From: Streptomyces sp. NBC_00178
GTDB taxonomy: Bacteria; Actinomycetota; Actinomycetes; Streptomycetales; Streptomycetaceae
Assembly: GCF_036206005.1 (NCBI RefSeq)
Contig: NZ_CP108143.1
Location: forward strand, 6,725,501 to 6,789,500
Direction: 5' to 3'
Length of the DNA: 64,000 nucleotides
The translations under genes and the position numbers were made by a program. Of this stretch, positions 34,639-42,100 are shown in pieces. The first letter of the stretch is position 1; every line of letters starts with the position of its first letter. The notes below the pieces were generated by a model. That model searched no databases, was not told where the DNA came from, and saw nothing but the letters and a program-made list of their open reading frames with translations.

Positions 34639-34673
34639 GTCCGGCTGAAGTGAACGGGGCACTTCAGCCGGAC
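34639..34673 (+). terminator. Terminator of the chaplin gene
   Basis: Perfect 14-bp stem GTCCGGCTGAAGTG / CACTTCAGCCGGAC with a seven-base loop, 24 bases after the stop. Confidence 0.9.
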
Positions 34674-34752
34674 AGGGTGACGTCATCGGGCGTGCCCGGC
34701 GCCCCGCCCCGCACAGCCCGTCAGCGGGCTGCCGCGCCCCCCACGAAGGCGT

Positions 34753-35103
34753 TCATTCCCCCGCGTGCCTCTCGGGGCCGCCTTCCCCACGGGCGGCGTC
34801 CAGCTCGGCGGCGCCCCTCGTCCAGCGTTCGCGGCGCTGTGCCGGGGACTGGTCCCACCACGGGGTGCCGCGTTCGCCGAGTGCCACCTTCGCCGTGTGC
34901 ACCCGGCTCCGGGCCGCTCCCTCGGCCGCCCCGTCCCCCGCGCGGCGCGCCGCGCCCACCGCCCGCCGGGCCGACATGAGGTGGCGGCGCAGGACGGCGG
35001 CGACGTCCTCGGGAATCGCGGGATCCGTCGCCCGCCATCGACGGCCGTTCACCACGATGTACCGGCCGTCGGGCGTCCGTTCCGGCTGCGTCGGGGGTTC
35101 CAT
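34753..35103 (-). CDS. Conserved small actinobacterial protein of unknown function
   Basis: 116 residues, charged and probably cytosolic. It has a recognisable start TPDGRYIVVNGRRWRATDP followed by an Ala/Arg-rich helical stretch and the motif ALGERGTPWWDQSP. I recall similar short proteins in other streptomycetes, but no function can be given. ATG 35103. No partner gene adjoins it. Confidence 0.7.
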   Translation of the reverse strand: MEPPTQPERTPDGRYIVVNGRRWRATDPAIPEDVAAVLRRHLMSARRAVGAARRAGDGAAEGAARSRVHTAKVALGERGTPWWDQSPAQRRERWTRGAAELDAARGEGGPERHAGE

Positions 35104-35537
35104 CAGGCCATGCTGCCCCGTACCGGCCGGTGGCGCCGCGCGGCCACGCGTACCGCACGTGCGAGCGGTGCGCCAGGTGCCTCACTCGTCGATCGACGCG
35201 CCGAAGCGCGTCCGTGCCGGGTGCGGCGAGTGATCCCCCGCCGTACGACCACGAACCGGTGCTGACGGTCCCCTCGGTGGAAGCGGCCGGCCACCAGACC
35301 ACTCCGTCCGACGTGTTCTCGCCCGGCGCGGCGGCCAGGAGTTCCGAACAGACGTCGGCGTCCGTGACGGCGAGGCGGACCTGCGCCCCCGGCGGTCACC
35401 CTTCTCCGCGGTACCCGGTACGCCGTGGATACCTGGCACACGGCGAAGGTTGCCGCCCGGCCGGCGTTCTGCGGCAAGCGGTGACGGAAGGGATCGGTGG
35501 CAGCCCTCCCCGGCCCGAGCGGTCACGACCGTGAAGG
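35104..35537. other. Gene-free gap (434 bases)
   Basis: No convincing gene. One minus-strand frame near 35290-35370 reads VRLAVTDADVCSELLAAAPG, faintly like the end of a histidine-kinase-type ATPase, but the frame has no family context on either side. If real it is only a remnant. Confidence 0.4.
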
Positions 35538-35581
35538 CCTGCGGGGAGCACCCGCGTCCTGACACGGGTGCTCCCCGCAGG
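35538..35581 (-). terminator. Tandem terminator, hairpin 2 of DUF4397 transcript
   Basis: Perfect 17-bp stem (35538-35554 with 35565-35581, starting CCTGCGGGGAGCACCCG) and a ten-base loop. Placed directly after the second hairpin, with no gap, downstream of the leftward DUF4397 gene. Confidence 0.85.
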
Positions 35582-35619
35582 CGGGGGCGTCCGCGTGCCA
35601 CGTCACGCGGACGCCCCCG
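35582..35619 (-). terminator. Tandem terminator, hairpin 1 of DUF4397 transcript
   Basis: Perfect 16-bp stem CGGGGGCGTCCGCGTG / CACGCGGACGCCCCCG with loop CCACGT, 12 bases after the DUF4397 stop codon. Abuts the next hairpin. Confidence 0.88.
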
Positions 35620-35631
35620 GATCCTGCCGCG

Positions 35632-36477
35632 TCAGCCACGCCGTCCGGCGTACCTGTGCGCCACCACGACGCCGGTCAGGGTCACCACGCCGGCGGCAGC
35701 GGCCCAGGCCTGCCAGTCGCCGGGGGAGTTCGGGCCGGCTGCTGCGGCGCCGCCACCACCGCCGTGCACGGCGGCCGGTGTGGAATCCGCGGTGCTGAAC
35801 GTCTGGGTCTTCAGCGCCAGGTCCTTGGCGTCGGCGCTGCCCCAGGCGTAGACGACGTTGCTGGTACCCGCCTTGAGGTTCAGGTCGGCAGGGCCGATGG
35901 CCACGGTGTCGGTCCCGGCGAGCGTGACGTCGGTGCTGACCTTGCCCGCATCGACCTCTGTGGTCATCTCGTCAGGGTTCACCAGCCCCTTGAAGACGGG
36001 CTGACCGCCCGCCCGCACGTCGACGGCGGGCGCCGCGGCGACATGACGCACCGTCAGCCGCGCCTTCCCGTCGTCCACCTTCGACACGTCGTTGACGAAC
36101 GCGGTCAGTTCGGGTGTGCCGTCCGCGGACAGGTGCGCGGCGATGGTCGCGTTCGCGTCCGCCGGCACCTCGATCTTCTTCTCGATGGCAGGTGTGCCGT
36201 CCGGGCCTTGACCTGCCTGGAATACCTGGATGTCGTACGTGCCCGGGTCGAGCGCCTGCGGTTTCGTCACGGTGCCGGGCTTGAAGTCACCGAGCAGCCG
36301 GTCGCCGTTGGCGTAGACGTCGACGGTCATGCCGGGCACTCCGTGGAACACGGACACCATGGCCTGGTCCGCGGCCCGGGTGTCGGGGGACGCCATGGCG
36401 GGCGCGGTGAGGCCCAGGGTCAGGGCTCCGGCGCCGATGGCCGCTGCGGCTATGGCGAGGGGGGTCCGGGTGGTCAT
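35632..36477 (-). CDS. Secreted, membrane-anchored DUF4397 protein
   Basis: 281 residues. A signal peptide (about 1-29, ending AMA) leads into two repeated beta-sandwich DUF4397 units, beginning AMVSVFHGVPGMTVDVYANG and RLTVRHVAAAPAVDVRAGG. A glycine/alanine linker precedes a C-terminal membrane helix (WAAAAGVVTLTGVVVAHRY) and a short basic tail RRG, so the protein is likely held on the outer face of the membrane. No sortase motif is seen. ATG 36477 is chosen because GAAGGA precedes it at nine bases. Function of the family is unknown; a surface or adhesion role is plausible. Its leader contains a 22-G tract. Confidence 0.9.
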   Translation of the reverse strand: MTTRTPLAIAAAAIGAGALTLGLTAPAMASPDTRAADQAMVSVFHGVPGMTVDVYANGDRLLGDFKPGTVTKPQALDPGTYDIQVFQAGQGPDGTPAIEKKIEVPADANATIAAHLSADGTPELTAFVNDVSKVDDGKARLTVRHVAAAPAVDVRAGGQPVFKGLVNPDEMTTEVDAGKVSTDVTLAGTDTVAIGPADLNLKAGTSNVVYAWGSADAKDLALKTQTFSTADSTPAAVHGGGGGAAAAGPNSPGDWQAWAAAAGVVTLTGVVVAHRYAGRRG

Positions 36478-36579
36478 GGGGATCATTCCTTCGATCGGAC
36501 TCTCCGCCGGGTGCGGAGTCGCGGTCCCGCGTCGGTCGCGGGTGCCGTCGCGCACCGGTGCTGGCCGTGCCGTCCGCTC

Positions 36580-36601
36580 GGGGGGGGGGGGGGGGGGGGG
36601 G
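36580..36601. repeat. 22-base poly-G tract
   Basis: Twenty-two consecutive G on the plus strand, 103-124 bases upstream of the DUF4397 start codon. Long homopolymers are very rare in Streptomyces. Length may vary between cells or reads. Confidence 0.9.
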
Positions 36602-36748
36602 CGGGAGTCGAGGGCGGCTGCCGTGTGAAGGTGCCGGCCCGGCGGTCCCGTCGGCCGTGCGTCGTCGCGCCTCGCGCGGTGCCGCGGAGCCGGCCGGTCG
36701 CGCCCCGGTGCGCGGCGGGCATCTCGTACTCCCCAGTCTCGGGAGGCG

Positions 36749-36784
36749 AAACGACGCGGACAACATGCGTCGTTTGTGCGTCGT
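36749..36784. promoter_or_regulatory. Operator-like repeats before the B12-MerR gene
   Basis: AAACGACG (36749-36756) and CGTCGTTT (36768-36775) are perfect inverted arms. TGCGTCGT also occurs as direct repeats at 36766-36773 and 36777-36784, exactly 11 bases apart. CarH-type regulators bind 11-bp direct repeats, so this is a good candidate autoregulatory site. It ends 11 bases before the GTG start. Confidence 0.65.
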
Positions 36785-36795
36785 ATCCTGGTGAT

Positions 36796-37833
36796 GTGAG
36801 CGGCCACGCGAACGGCACGGACCGCGGTCACCTTCGGGAACCGCGGGACGGCGGTGGTCTGTCCACCGGGGAAGTGGCACGTCGGCTCGGAGTGGCACCC
36901 ACCACCGTCCGCTCGTGGGACCGCCGGTACGGCCTCGGGCCACCCGGACACAGCGACGGCAGGCACCGCCGCTGGACCGCCGCCGACGTGGCCCGGCTGG
37001 AGCGGATGTGCGCCCTCGCGGCCACCGGGGTGCCCCCGGCGGAAGCCGCTCGCCAGGCGCGCGGAGAAACATCGCCACAGCCACAGCCACAGCCGCCGTC
37101 GCCGGAGCGCGAGGGCGGCACGGCCCCGGCGGCCGGCTCCCTGGCGACACCCCCGCACCGAGGCCGCAGCAAGGCGGGCAGCGGGCTTCGGCTGGGGGAC
37201 GTGCGGCGCGAGTGCAGAGGCGTCGCCCGCGCGGCGCTGCGCCTCGACGCGGCCGCCCTGGACGCCCTGATGGCCGCCGCGATCGAGGAACACGGCCTGG
37301 TCACCGCCTGGTCGGAGGTGATCATGCCGGCCCTGCAGGCGGCCGGCAGCAAGTGGGAGGGTTCCGGCGAGAGATACGTCGAGGTCGAGCACTTCCTGTC
37401 CTGGCACGTCTCCGGTGCGCTGCGACGCCACGTCCCGCCCGCGGCCCCCGGGCGCTCCGGAGCCGTCACGGTCCTGGCGTGCGTGCCGGGGGAGCACCAC
37501 ACCCTGCCGCTGGAGGTCCTGGTCGCCGCCCTCGCCGAACGCGGCCTCCCGGTCCGGATGTTCGGAGGCGCCCTGCCGGTGGAGTCGCTGGTCAGCGCGG
37601 TGCGCAGGACCGGACCCGCTGCGGTCGGACTGTGGTCCCAGTCGCGCGGCACGGCGAGCCGCCCCCTGGCGCAGCACGTGGCCGCCATGGAGTGGGGCGT
37701 GCGCGGTGCCCGCAGGAAGCCCGTGGTCCTGACCCTCGGGCCGGGCTGGGCGGGCCGGCCCGTACCGGGGCTGCCGCACCCGCACGGTCTCGCGGAGGCC
37801 GTCGCCGTGGTGGAGGACGTCGTGCGCCGATGA
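36796..37833 (+). CDS. MerR-family regulator with cobalamin-binding domain (CarH/LitR-like)
   Basis: 345 residues. Residues 22-75 are a MerR winged helix (LSTGEVARRLGVAPTTVRSW, DGRHRRWTAADVARL). A Gln-Pro linker (94-104) leads to a four-helix B12-capping domain and a Rossmann-like B12-binding domain. Compared with CarH of Thermus as I recall it, the capping Trp (W187 in GSKWEGSGE), the Glu-His pair (E198-H199 in VEHFLSW) and the lower-ligand His (H235 in PGEHHTL) are kept, while the His after the capping Trp is Glu188. Such proteins use adenosylcobalamin to repress genes in the dark and are released by light; in Streptomyces LitR controls carotenoid genes. GTG 36796. The carotenoid locus is 21 kb away. 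Confidence 0.85.
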   Translation: MSGHANGTDRGHLREPRDGGGLSTGEVARRLGVAPTTVRSWDRRYGLGPPGHSDGRHRRWTAADVARLERMCALAATGVPPAEAARQARGETSPQPQPQPPSPEREGGTAPAAGSLATPPHRGRSKAGSGLRLGDVRRECRGVARAALRLDAAALDALMAAAIEEHGLVTAWSEVIMPALQAAGSKWEGSGERYVEVEHFLSWHVSGALRRHVPPAAPGRSGAVTVLACVPGEHHTLPLEVLVAALAERGLPVRMFGGALPVESLVSAVRRTGPAAVGLWSQSRGTASRPLAQHVAAMEWGVRGARRKPVVLTLGPGWAGRPVPGLPHPHGLAEAVAVVEDVVRR

Positions 37834-37956
37834 GCGCCGGGCTCAGATGGCGCCGTGGGGCCGGGACATGCCGCGTGGGGCGGATACGGTGGTCGCGTCA
37901 CATCGGCGCGGCCCCGTCGCCAGCGTCGAGCCGGCCCACGAGGAGAGGTGTCAGGC

Positions 37957-38751
37957 GTGCGGGTGAGCATGACGTCCGAGGCGGCCCGGCCGGGGCGTGT
38001 GAACGAGGACTTCACCGGCGCCGTGCCTGGGGCGGCGGTGCTGGTCGACGGCGCCGGGATCCCGGGGACCGAGGCCGTCTGCCGCCATGGCGTGGCCTGG
38101 TACGCGGGACTCCTGGGAGGCAGCCTCCTCGGCCTGCTGTCCCGCGGTCCCGAGCACAGCCTCGCCGCACTTCTCGCGGAAGCCGTCGATCGGGTCACGG
38201 ACGCCCACCGCGACACCTGCGACGTCGGCGCTCCCACCGCTCCCTCGGCTGCCGTGGCCGTCGTGCGCACGGCCGCCGGATACGTCGACCACCTGGTGCT
38301 GGGCGACGCGTTCCTCGTCGTCGACGTGCCGGGTGGCGATCCGGCGGTGGTGTCGGACCCCCGGGAGGAGGCCGTCTGCCGACCGTACCGGTCCGCGCTC
38401 GCGACCCTCCCCGAAGGCGGCGACGCCTACCGCCGCGTGCTCGGTGAGATGCGCGCGAACCGGAACCGGCGGGGAGGGTTCTGGGTGGCCAAGGACGATC
38501 CCCGCGCGGCGGACGAGGCGGTCACGGGGAGCCGCCCGCTCTCCGAGGTCACCGGAGTGGCCCTGCTCAGCAACGGCGCGGCGCGGATCGTCGACCCGTT
38601 CGGGCTCGCCGACTGGCCGGAGGTCCTCGCCACCCTGGCGTCGCGGGGCCCGCAGGACATCGTCCGCAGGGTCCGGCAAGCGGAGGCACGCCGCGCGGTG
38701 CGCGCGGACGACGCGACGGTCGCGTACTGCACCGGACTCGGCGGGGCCTGA
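37957..38751 (+). CDS. PP2C-like protein phosphatase (divergent)
   Basis: 264 residues. It opens VRVSMTSEAARPGRVNEDFT, the PP2C pattern where the Asp of NED binds metal, followed by AAVLVDGAGI (normally DGxG). DHLVLGDAFLVV resembles the middle strand and RADDATVAYC is the C-terminal DD site. The metal ligands look largely present. It is about 120 bases downstream of the B12-MerR gene and converges with a sigma factor gene of the SigB/F family, which are often controlled by such phosphatases; a direct link here is inference. GTG 37957 follows AGGAGAGG. Confidence 0.8.
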   Translation: MRVSMTSEAARPGRVNEDFTGAVPGAAVLVDGAGIPGTEAVCRHGVAWYAGLLGGSLLGLLSRGPEHSLAALLAEAVDRVTDAHRDTCDVGAPTAPSAAVAVVRTAAGYVDHLVLGDAFLVVDVPGGDPAVVSDPREEAVCRPYRSALATLPEGGDAYRRVLGEMRANRNRRGGFWVAKDDPRAADEAVTGSRPLSEVTGVALLSNGAARIVDPFGLADWPEVLATLASRGPQDIVRRVRQAEARRAVRADDATVAYCTGLGGA

Positions 38752-38855
38752 CCATCCCGGCGGGCCACCCGGTCCCGTGTCCCGGTGTCCCGCGCCGGCC
38801 GGGCCGCCGGTTGCGCAACGGCGAAGCGCTGCCGACGGGGCGGGGGAAGCGGTGC

Positions 38856-39722
38856 TCAGTCCTCCGTCAGCATGCCCTCGCGCAGTTTCGCGACGATACG
38901 GCTCAGCAGCCGGGAGACGTGCATCTGCGAGAGTCCCAGATGTCCGCCGATCTCGGCCTGCGTCATCTCCTGGCCGAAACGCATGCCGACGATCGCGCGC
39001 TCCCGCTCGTCCAGCGTCTCCAGCAGGGGAGCGAGGCTCTGGAGGTTGTCGACCAGTTCCATGCCGGGATCGCAGTCGCCCGTGAGGTCGCTCTGTGTCC
39101 GGCCCGCTGCTCCGGGGCCCTCGTGCTCGGCGCCGTCGACGGGGAGGTCGAGCGAGCCGGCGGTGTAGCCGTTCGACGCGATGAGACCCTCGACGACCTC
39201 CTCCTCGCTGATCGCGAGATGCTCCGCCAGTTCGCCGACCGTGGCGTCCCGGTCGAGGGCGGTGGCGAGGTGCTCCTTGGCCTTGGCCAGCGTGACGCGC
39301 AGCTCCTGAAGCCGCCTGGGGACGTGGACCGACCACGTGGTGTCACGGAAGAAGCGCTTGATCTCCCCGACGATGTAGGGAATGGCGAAGGAGGTGAACT
39401 CCACTTCGCGGGCCAGCTCGAACCGGTCGATGGCCTTGATCAGGCCGATGGTCCCCACCTGCAGGATGTCCTCCATCTGGCCGTCGCCGCGACTGCGGTA
39501 GCGGCCGGCGGCGAACTGGACCAGGGAGAGGTTCATCTCGATCAGGGTGTTGCGGGCGTACTGGTACTCCGCGGTGCCCTCGTCCAGGACTTGCAGCCGG
39601 TCGAAGAACAGCCTGTTCAGCGCGCGGGCGTCCTTCGGCGCGACCCTCCGTGGATCGGGGATCTCCGGGAGCGCCGTCGGTGCACCGCTCTTCGCCATCG
39701 GTGCCTGTAGGGATGTCGACAT
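38856..39722 (-). CDS. RNA polymerase sigma factor of the SigB/SigF/SigG family
   Basis: 288 residues. Region 2 reads ARNTLIEMNLSLVQFAAGRY and EDILQVGTIGLIKAIDRFE; region 3 contains TTWSVHVPRRLQELR; region 4 is ERERAIVGMRFGQEMTQAEI plus GLSQMHVSRLLSRIV. This group directs stress, osmotic and developmental genes and is held by anti-sigma factors, none of which is encoded next to it. ATG 39722 follows GAAGGAG. A possible self-type promoter lies upstream. Confidence 0.93.
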   Translation of the reverse strand: MSTSLQAPMAKSGAPTALPEIPDPRRVAPKDARALNRLFFDRLQVLDEGTAEYQYARNTLIEMNLSLVQFAAGRYRSRGDGQMEDILQVGTIGLIKAIDRFELAREVEFTSFAIPYIVGEIKRFFRDTTWSVHVPRRLQELRVTLAKAKEHLATALDRDATVGELAEHLAISEEEVVEGLIASNGYTAGSLDLPVDGAEHEGPGAAGRTQSDLTGDCDPGMELVDNLQSLAPLLETLDERERAIVGMRFGQEMTQAEIGGHLGLSQMHVSRLLSRIVAKLREGMLTED

Positions 39723-39778
39723 GATGGTCGTACTCCTTCGGCCGGCAGCGTCTGCGAACCCGCACGCGCAGGGTTCGC

Positions 39779-39803
39779 CTACCCGGGCCCATGCGGCTCA
39801 CAC
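39779..39803 (-). promoter_or_regulatory. Possible SigB/SigF-type promoter
   Basis: On the minus strand GTGTG, 14 bases, then GGGTAG, close to the SigB/F consensus GNNTN-N14-16-GGGTAY except for the last base. It lies 57 bases before the sigma factor's start and could mediate autoregulation. Confidence 0.35.
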
Positions 39804-39876
39804 CCCGATCGAGACAAAAGCCCCTGCGCCGCCGCTTTCTGAGGCGGGGACATCTCCGGGACCGCTGTCCGGGGGA

Positions 39877-40665
39877 TCAGCCGGCCGCCGCGCCGCCCCC
39901 GCTCCAGCCCGCCCGCACCGCCCGTGGCGACGCGCCGAGTTCGCGGCGGCACACCTTGTTGAACGCCTGGAGGTCCGGGATGCCCACCGAAGCGGCGACC
40001 GCCGGGATGGAGAGGGTCGACTCCCGGAGCAGATGACCGGCTCGCTCGAGCCGGCGGCGCCTGATGTAGGCGACGAGCGTGTCGCCCCGCTCCGCCCTGA
40101 AGAGCCTGGTGAGGTGGTTGTGCGAGACACCGGCGGCCCGGGCGATCTCCGGGACGGTCAACGGCTGCGCCAGCCGCGTCTCTATGTAGGCGACCGCGCC
40201 CGTGACCGCGGGATGGGGGACGACGCGGGGCACGACCGGTGGCAGCCGGGCCACCCGCCACAACGCCGCCCAGATCTCGGCCGACGCCTGGGCGGGCTCG
40301 GCGGCGGCCACGGCCGCCGCCGCCCGGCGCAGGAGCTCCGACAACGCGGTGGCGTGAGGGCCCGCGTCCTGCATCACCGGCACCCGCCTGGGCTTTCCCG
40401 CCCCCGGGAGCGACAGATGGGCGAAGAGGTGCTCCGAACGCCCGAGATAGCGGAACTCGACGGTCGTGTCCGGCGGTACGAGACTCACGTGACCCGGCCT
40501 GATGGCGTGGACCTCACCGTCCACGGTCAACCGGCCCGTGTATCCGTACAGATGGAGCTGCCACAGGCCGGGCAGACGGAACACGTCGCGCGCGGAGGCC
40601 GTGCCGTGCACGCCGACCCCTACCGCGGCGACCTCGGGCGGCTGGGCCAGGTGGATCGACGGCAC
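39877..40665 (-). CDS. AraC-family regulator next to alpha-L-fucosidase
   Basis: 262 residues. An N-terminal cupin sugar sensor (LPGLWQLHLYGYTGRLTVDG, RPGHVSLVPPDTTVEF) is followed by two HTH motifs, VPEIARAAGVSHNHLTRLFR and IPAVAASVGIPDLQAFNKVC. GTG 40665 has no ribosome site, but TAAATT (40672-40677) stands six bases upstream, so the transcript is probably leaderless. It diverges from the fucosidase gene over 129 bases and probably responds to fucose or a fucoside. Confidence 0.9.
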   Translation of the reverse strand: MPSIHLAQPPEVAAVGVGVHGTASARDVFRLPGLWQLHLYGYTGRLTVDGEVHAIRPGHVSLVPPDTTVEFRYLGRSEHLFAHLSLPGAGKPRRVPVMQDAGPHATALSELLRRAAAAVAAAEPAQASAEIWAALWRVARLPPVVPRVVPHPAVTGAVAYIETRLAQPLTVPEIARAAGVSHNHLTRLFRAERGDTLVAYIRRRRLERAGHLLRESTLSIPAVAASVGIPDLQAFNKVCRRELGASPRAVRAGWSGGGAAAG

Positions 40666-40794
40666 GGTGAGAATTTACCAGCAGTGGTGACGGAGACCCA
40701 CGCGTCGAACGGCCCCCGACTCCTAGCGTGAGCGGCGGGGCGGAACAAGCGGACGCACGACGTCAGCCGGCGCCGGGCGGAGGGGACGTACCAG

Positions 40795-42066
40795 ATGGCC
40801 ATGCAGAAGTGGTTCGAGGAAGCCAGGCTGGGGATCTTCGTGCACTGGGGGATCTACGCCGTGGACGGGGTGGCCGAATCCTGGTCCTTCTACGACGGGA
40901 CGGTCACCCACGAGCAGTACATGAACCAGCTGGACGGGTTCACGGCCTCCCGGTACGACCCGCACGCGTGGGCCGGACTCTTCGCGCGCGCCGGCGCCGG
41001 ATACGCCGTGCTCACGGCCAAGCACCACGACGGGGTGGCGCTCTACGACACCCGCCACTCGGACCTCTCGGTGGTGCGGCGCACCCCCGCGGGCCGGGAC
41101 CTCGTCGCCGGGTACGCGGACGCGCTCCGCGAACGCGGGCTCAAAGTGGGCCTCTACTTCTCCCACTCCGACTGGTCCCACCCCGATTACGCCACGGTCC
41201 GGCACCCCGCGCCGCTGGAGGTGCCCGTCAACGACTCCCGCTTCAGCACACCACCGGAGGGCCGGGAGGACCCGGAGCGCTGGTCCCGGTACCTCGGTTT
41301 CCGCGCCGCCCAGGTCCGTGAGGTCGCCGAACTCTTCCGCCCCGACCTGCTCTGGTTCGACGGCGAGTGGGAGCGCACCGAGGAGCAGTGGCAGATGGAC
41401 GCGCTCGCGCGGGACGTCGTCTCCCTGTTGCCGCAGACCGTCCTCAACGCACGGCTGACCGGTCACGGCGACTACGCGACACCGGAACAGGGCCTGCCCG
41501 TCGAGGCCCCGGAAGGGCCGTGGGAACTGTGCCTGACCGTCAACGACTCCTGGGGCCACCAGCACGCCGACGACAACCACAAGTCGGTGGGCCAGCTGAT
41601 CCGTTACTTCACGGAGACGATCGGGATGGGGGGCAACCTGCTGCTGGCCGTCGGCCCCAGGGAGGACGGCACGATCCCGCAGGCGCAGGCCGACCGGCTG
41701 CTCGGCCTCGGGACGTGGATCACCCGGCACGCCGAGGCGGTCCACGGGACGGCGGCGGGCCTGCCGCCGGGTCACCACTACGGACCGAGCACCCTGTCCG
41801 CGGACGGCAGGACCCTGTACCTGGTCTGCTTCGGAACCCCGCACGAGACCGTCTCGGTGCGCGGGCTGAGCACGCCGGTGAAGCGCGTGACGGTGCTGGG
41901 CACCGGTGACGTGCTCGCGCACCGGGTGACGGGAGGACTCGGGCATGTCCCCGGAGTGCTCTGGATCGACGCGCCCACCGGCAGTCAGGTGGATCCGCAC
42001 GCGACGGTGCTGGCCGTCGAACTCGGCGCGGACCTCGACGTGTACCGGGGCAAGGGTCGCATGTAG
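40795..42066 (+). CDS. Alpha-L-fucosidase, GH29
   Basis: 423 residues. It begins KWFEEARLGIFVHWGIYAVD, the GH29 signature, and has YAVLTAKHHDGVALYDT and the nucleophile Asp in LLWFDGEWE. IGMGGNLLLAVGPREDG is the conserved end of the catalytic barrel, followed by a small beta domain. No signal peptide is present, so it probably works on imported oligosaccharides in the cytosol. ATG 40795 follows GGAGGGG. No transporter adjoins it; the divergent AraC protein is its likely regulator. Confidence 0.94.
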   Translation: MAMQKWFEEARLGIFVHWGIYAVDGVAESWSFYDGTVTHEQYMNQLDGFTASRYDPHAWAGLFARAGAGYAVLTAKHHDGVALYDTRHSDLSVVRRTPAGRDLVAGYADALRERGLKVGLYFSHSDWSHPDYATVRHPAPLEVPVNDSRFSTPPEGREDPERWSRYLGFRAAQVREVAELFRPDLLWFDGEWERTEEQWQMDALARDVVSLLPQTVLNARLTGHGDYATPEQGLPVEAPEGPWELCLTVNDSWGHQHADDNHKSVGQLIRYFTETIGMGGNLLLAVGPREDGTIPQAQADRLLGLGTWITRHAEAVHGTAAGLPPGHHYGPSTLSADGRTLYLVCFGTPHETVSVRGLSTPVKRVTVLGTGDVLAHRVTGGLGHVPGVLWIDAPTGSQVDPHATVLAVELGADLDVYRGKGRM

Positions 42067-42100
42067 ACGGCAGTGCGCAGCCCGGACGGGCGGGGCCCTC

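Larger units (their letters stand above)
36478..36795. other. Divergent intergenic region DUF4397 / B12-MerR (318 bases)
   Basis: Contains the homopolymer at 36580-36601 and the candidate regulator site at 36749-36784. No gene is seen. Confidence 0.7.

Noticed and set aside
35290..35400. Fragment resembling the end of an ATPase-type regulatory protein
   Set aside because: Only about 20 residues look familiar, with no start, no further motif and no consistent frame; kept as a gap note only.
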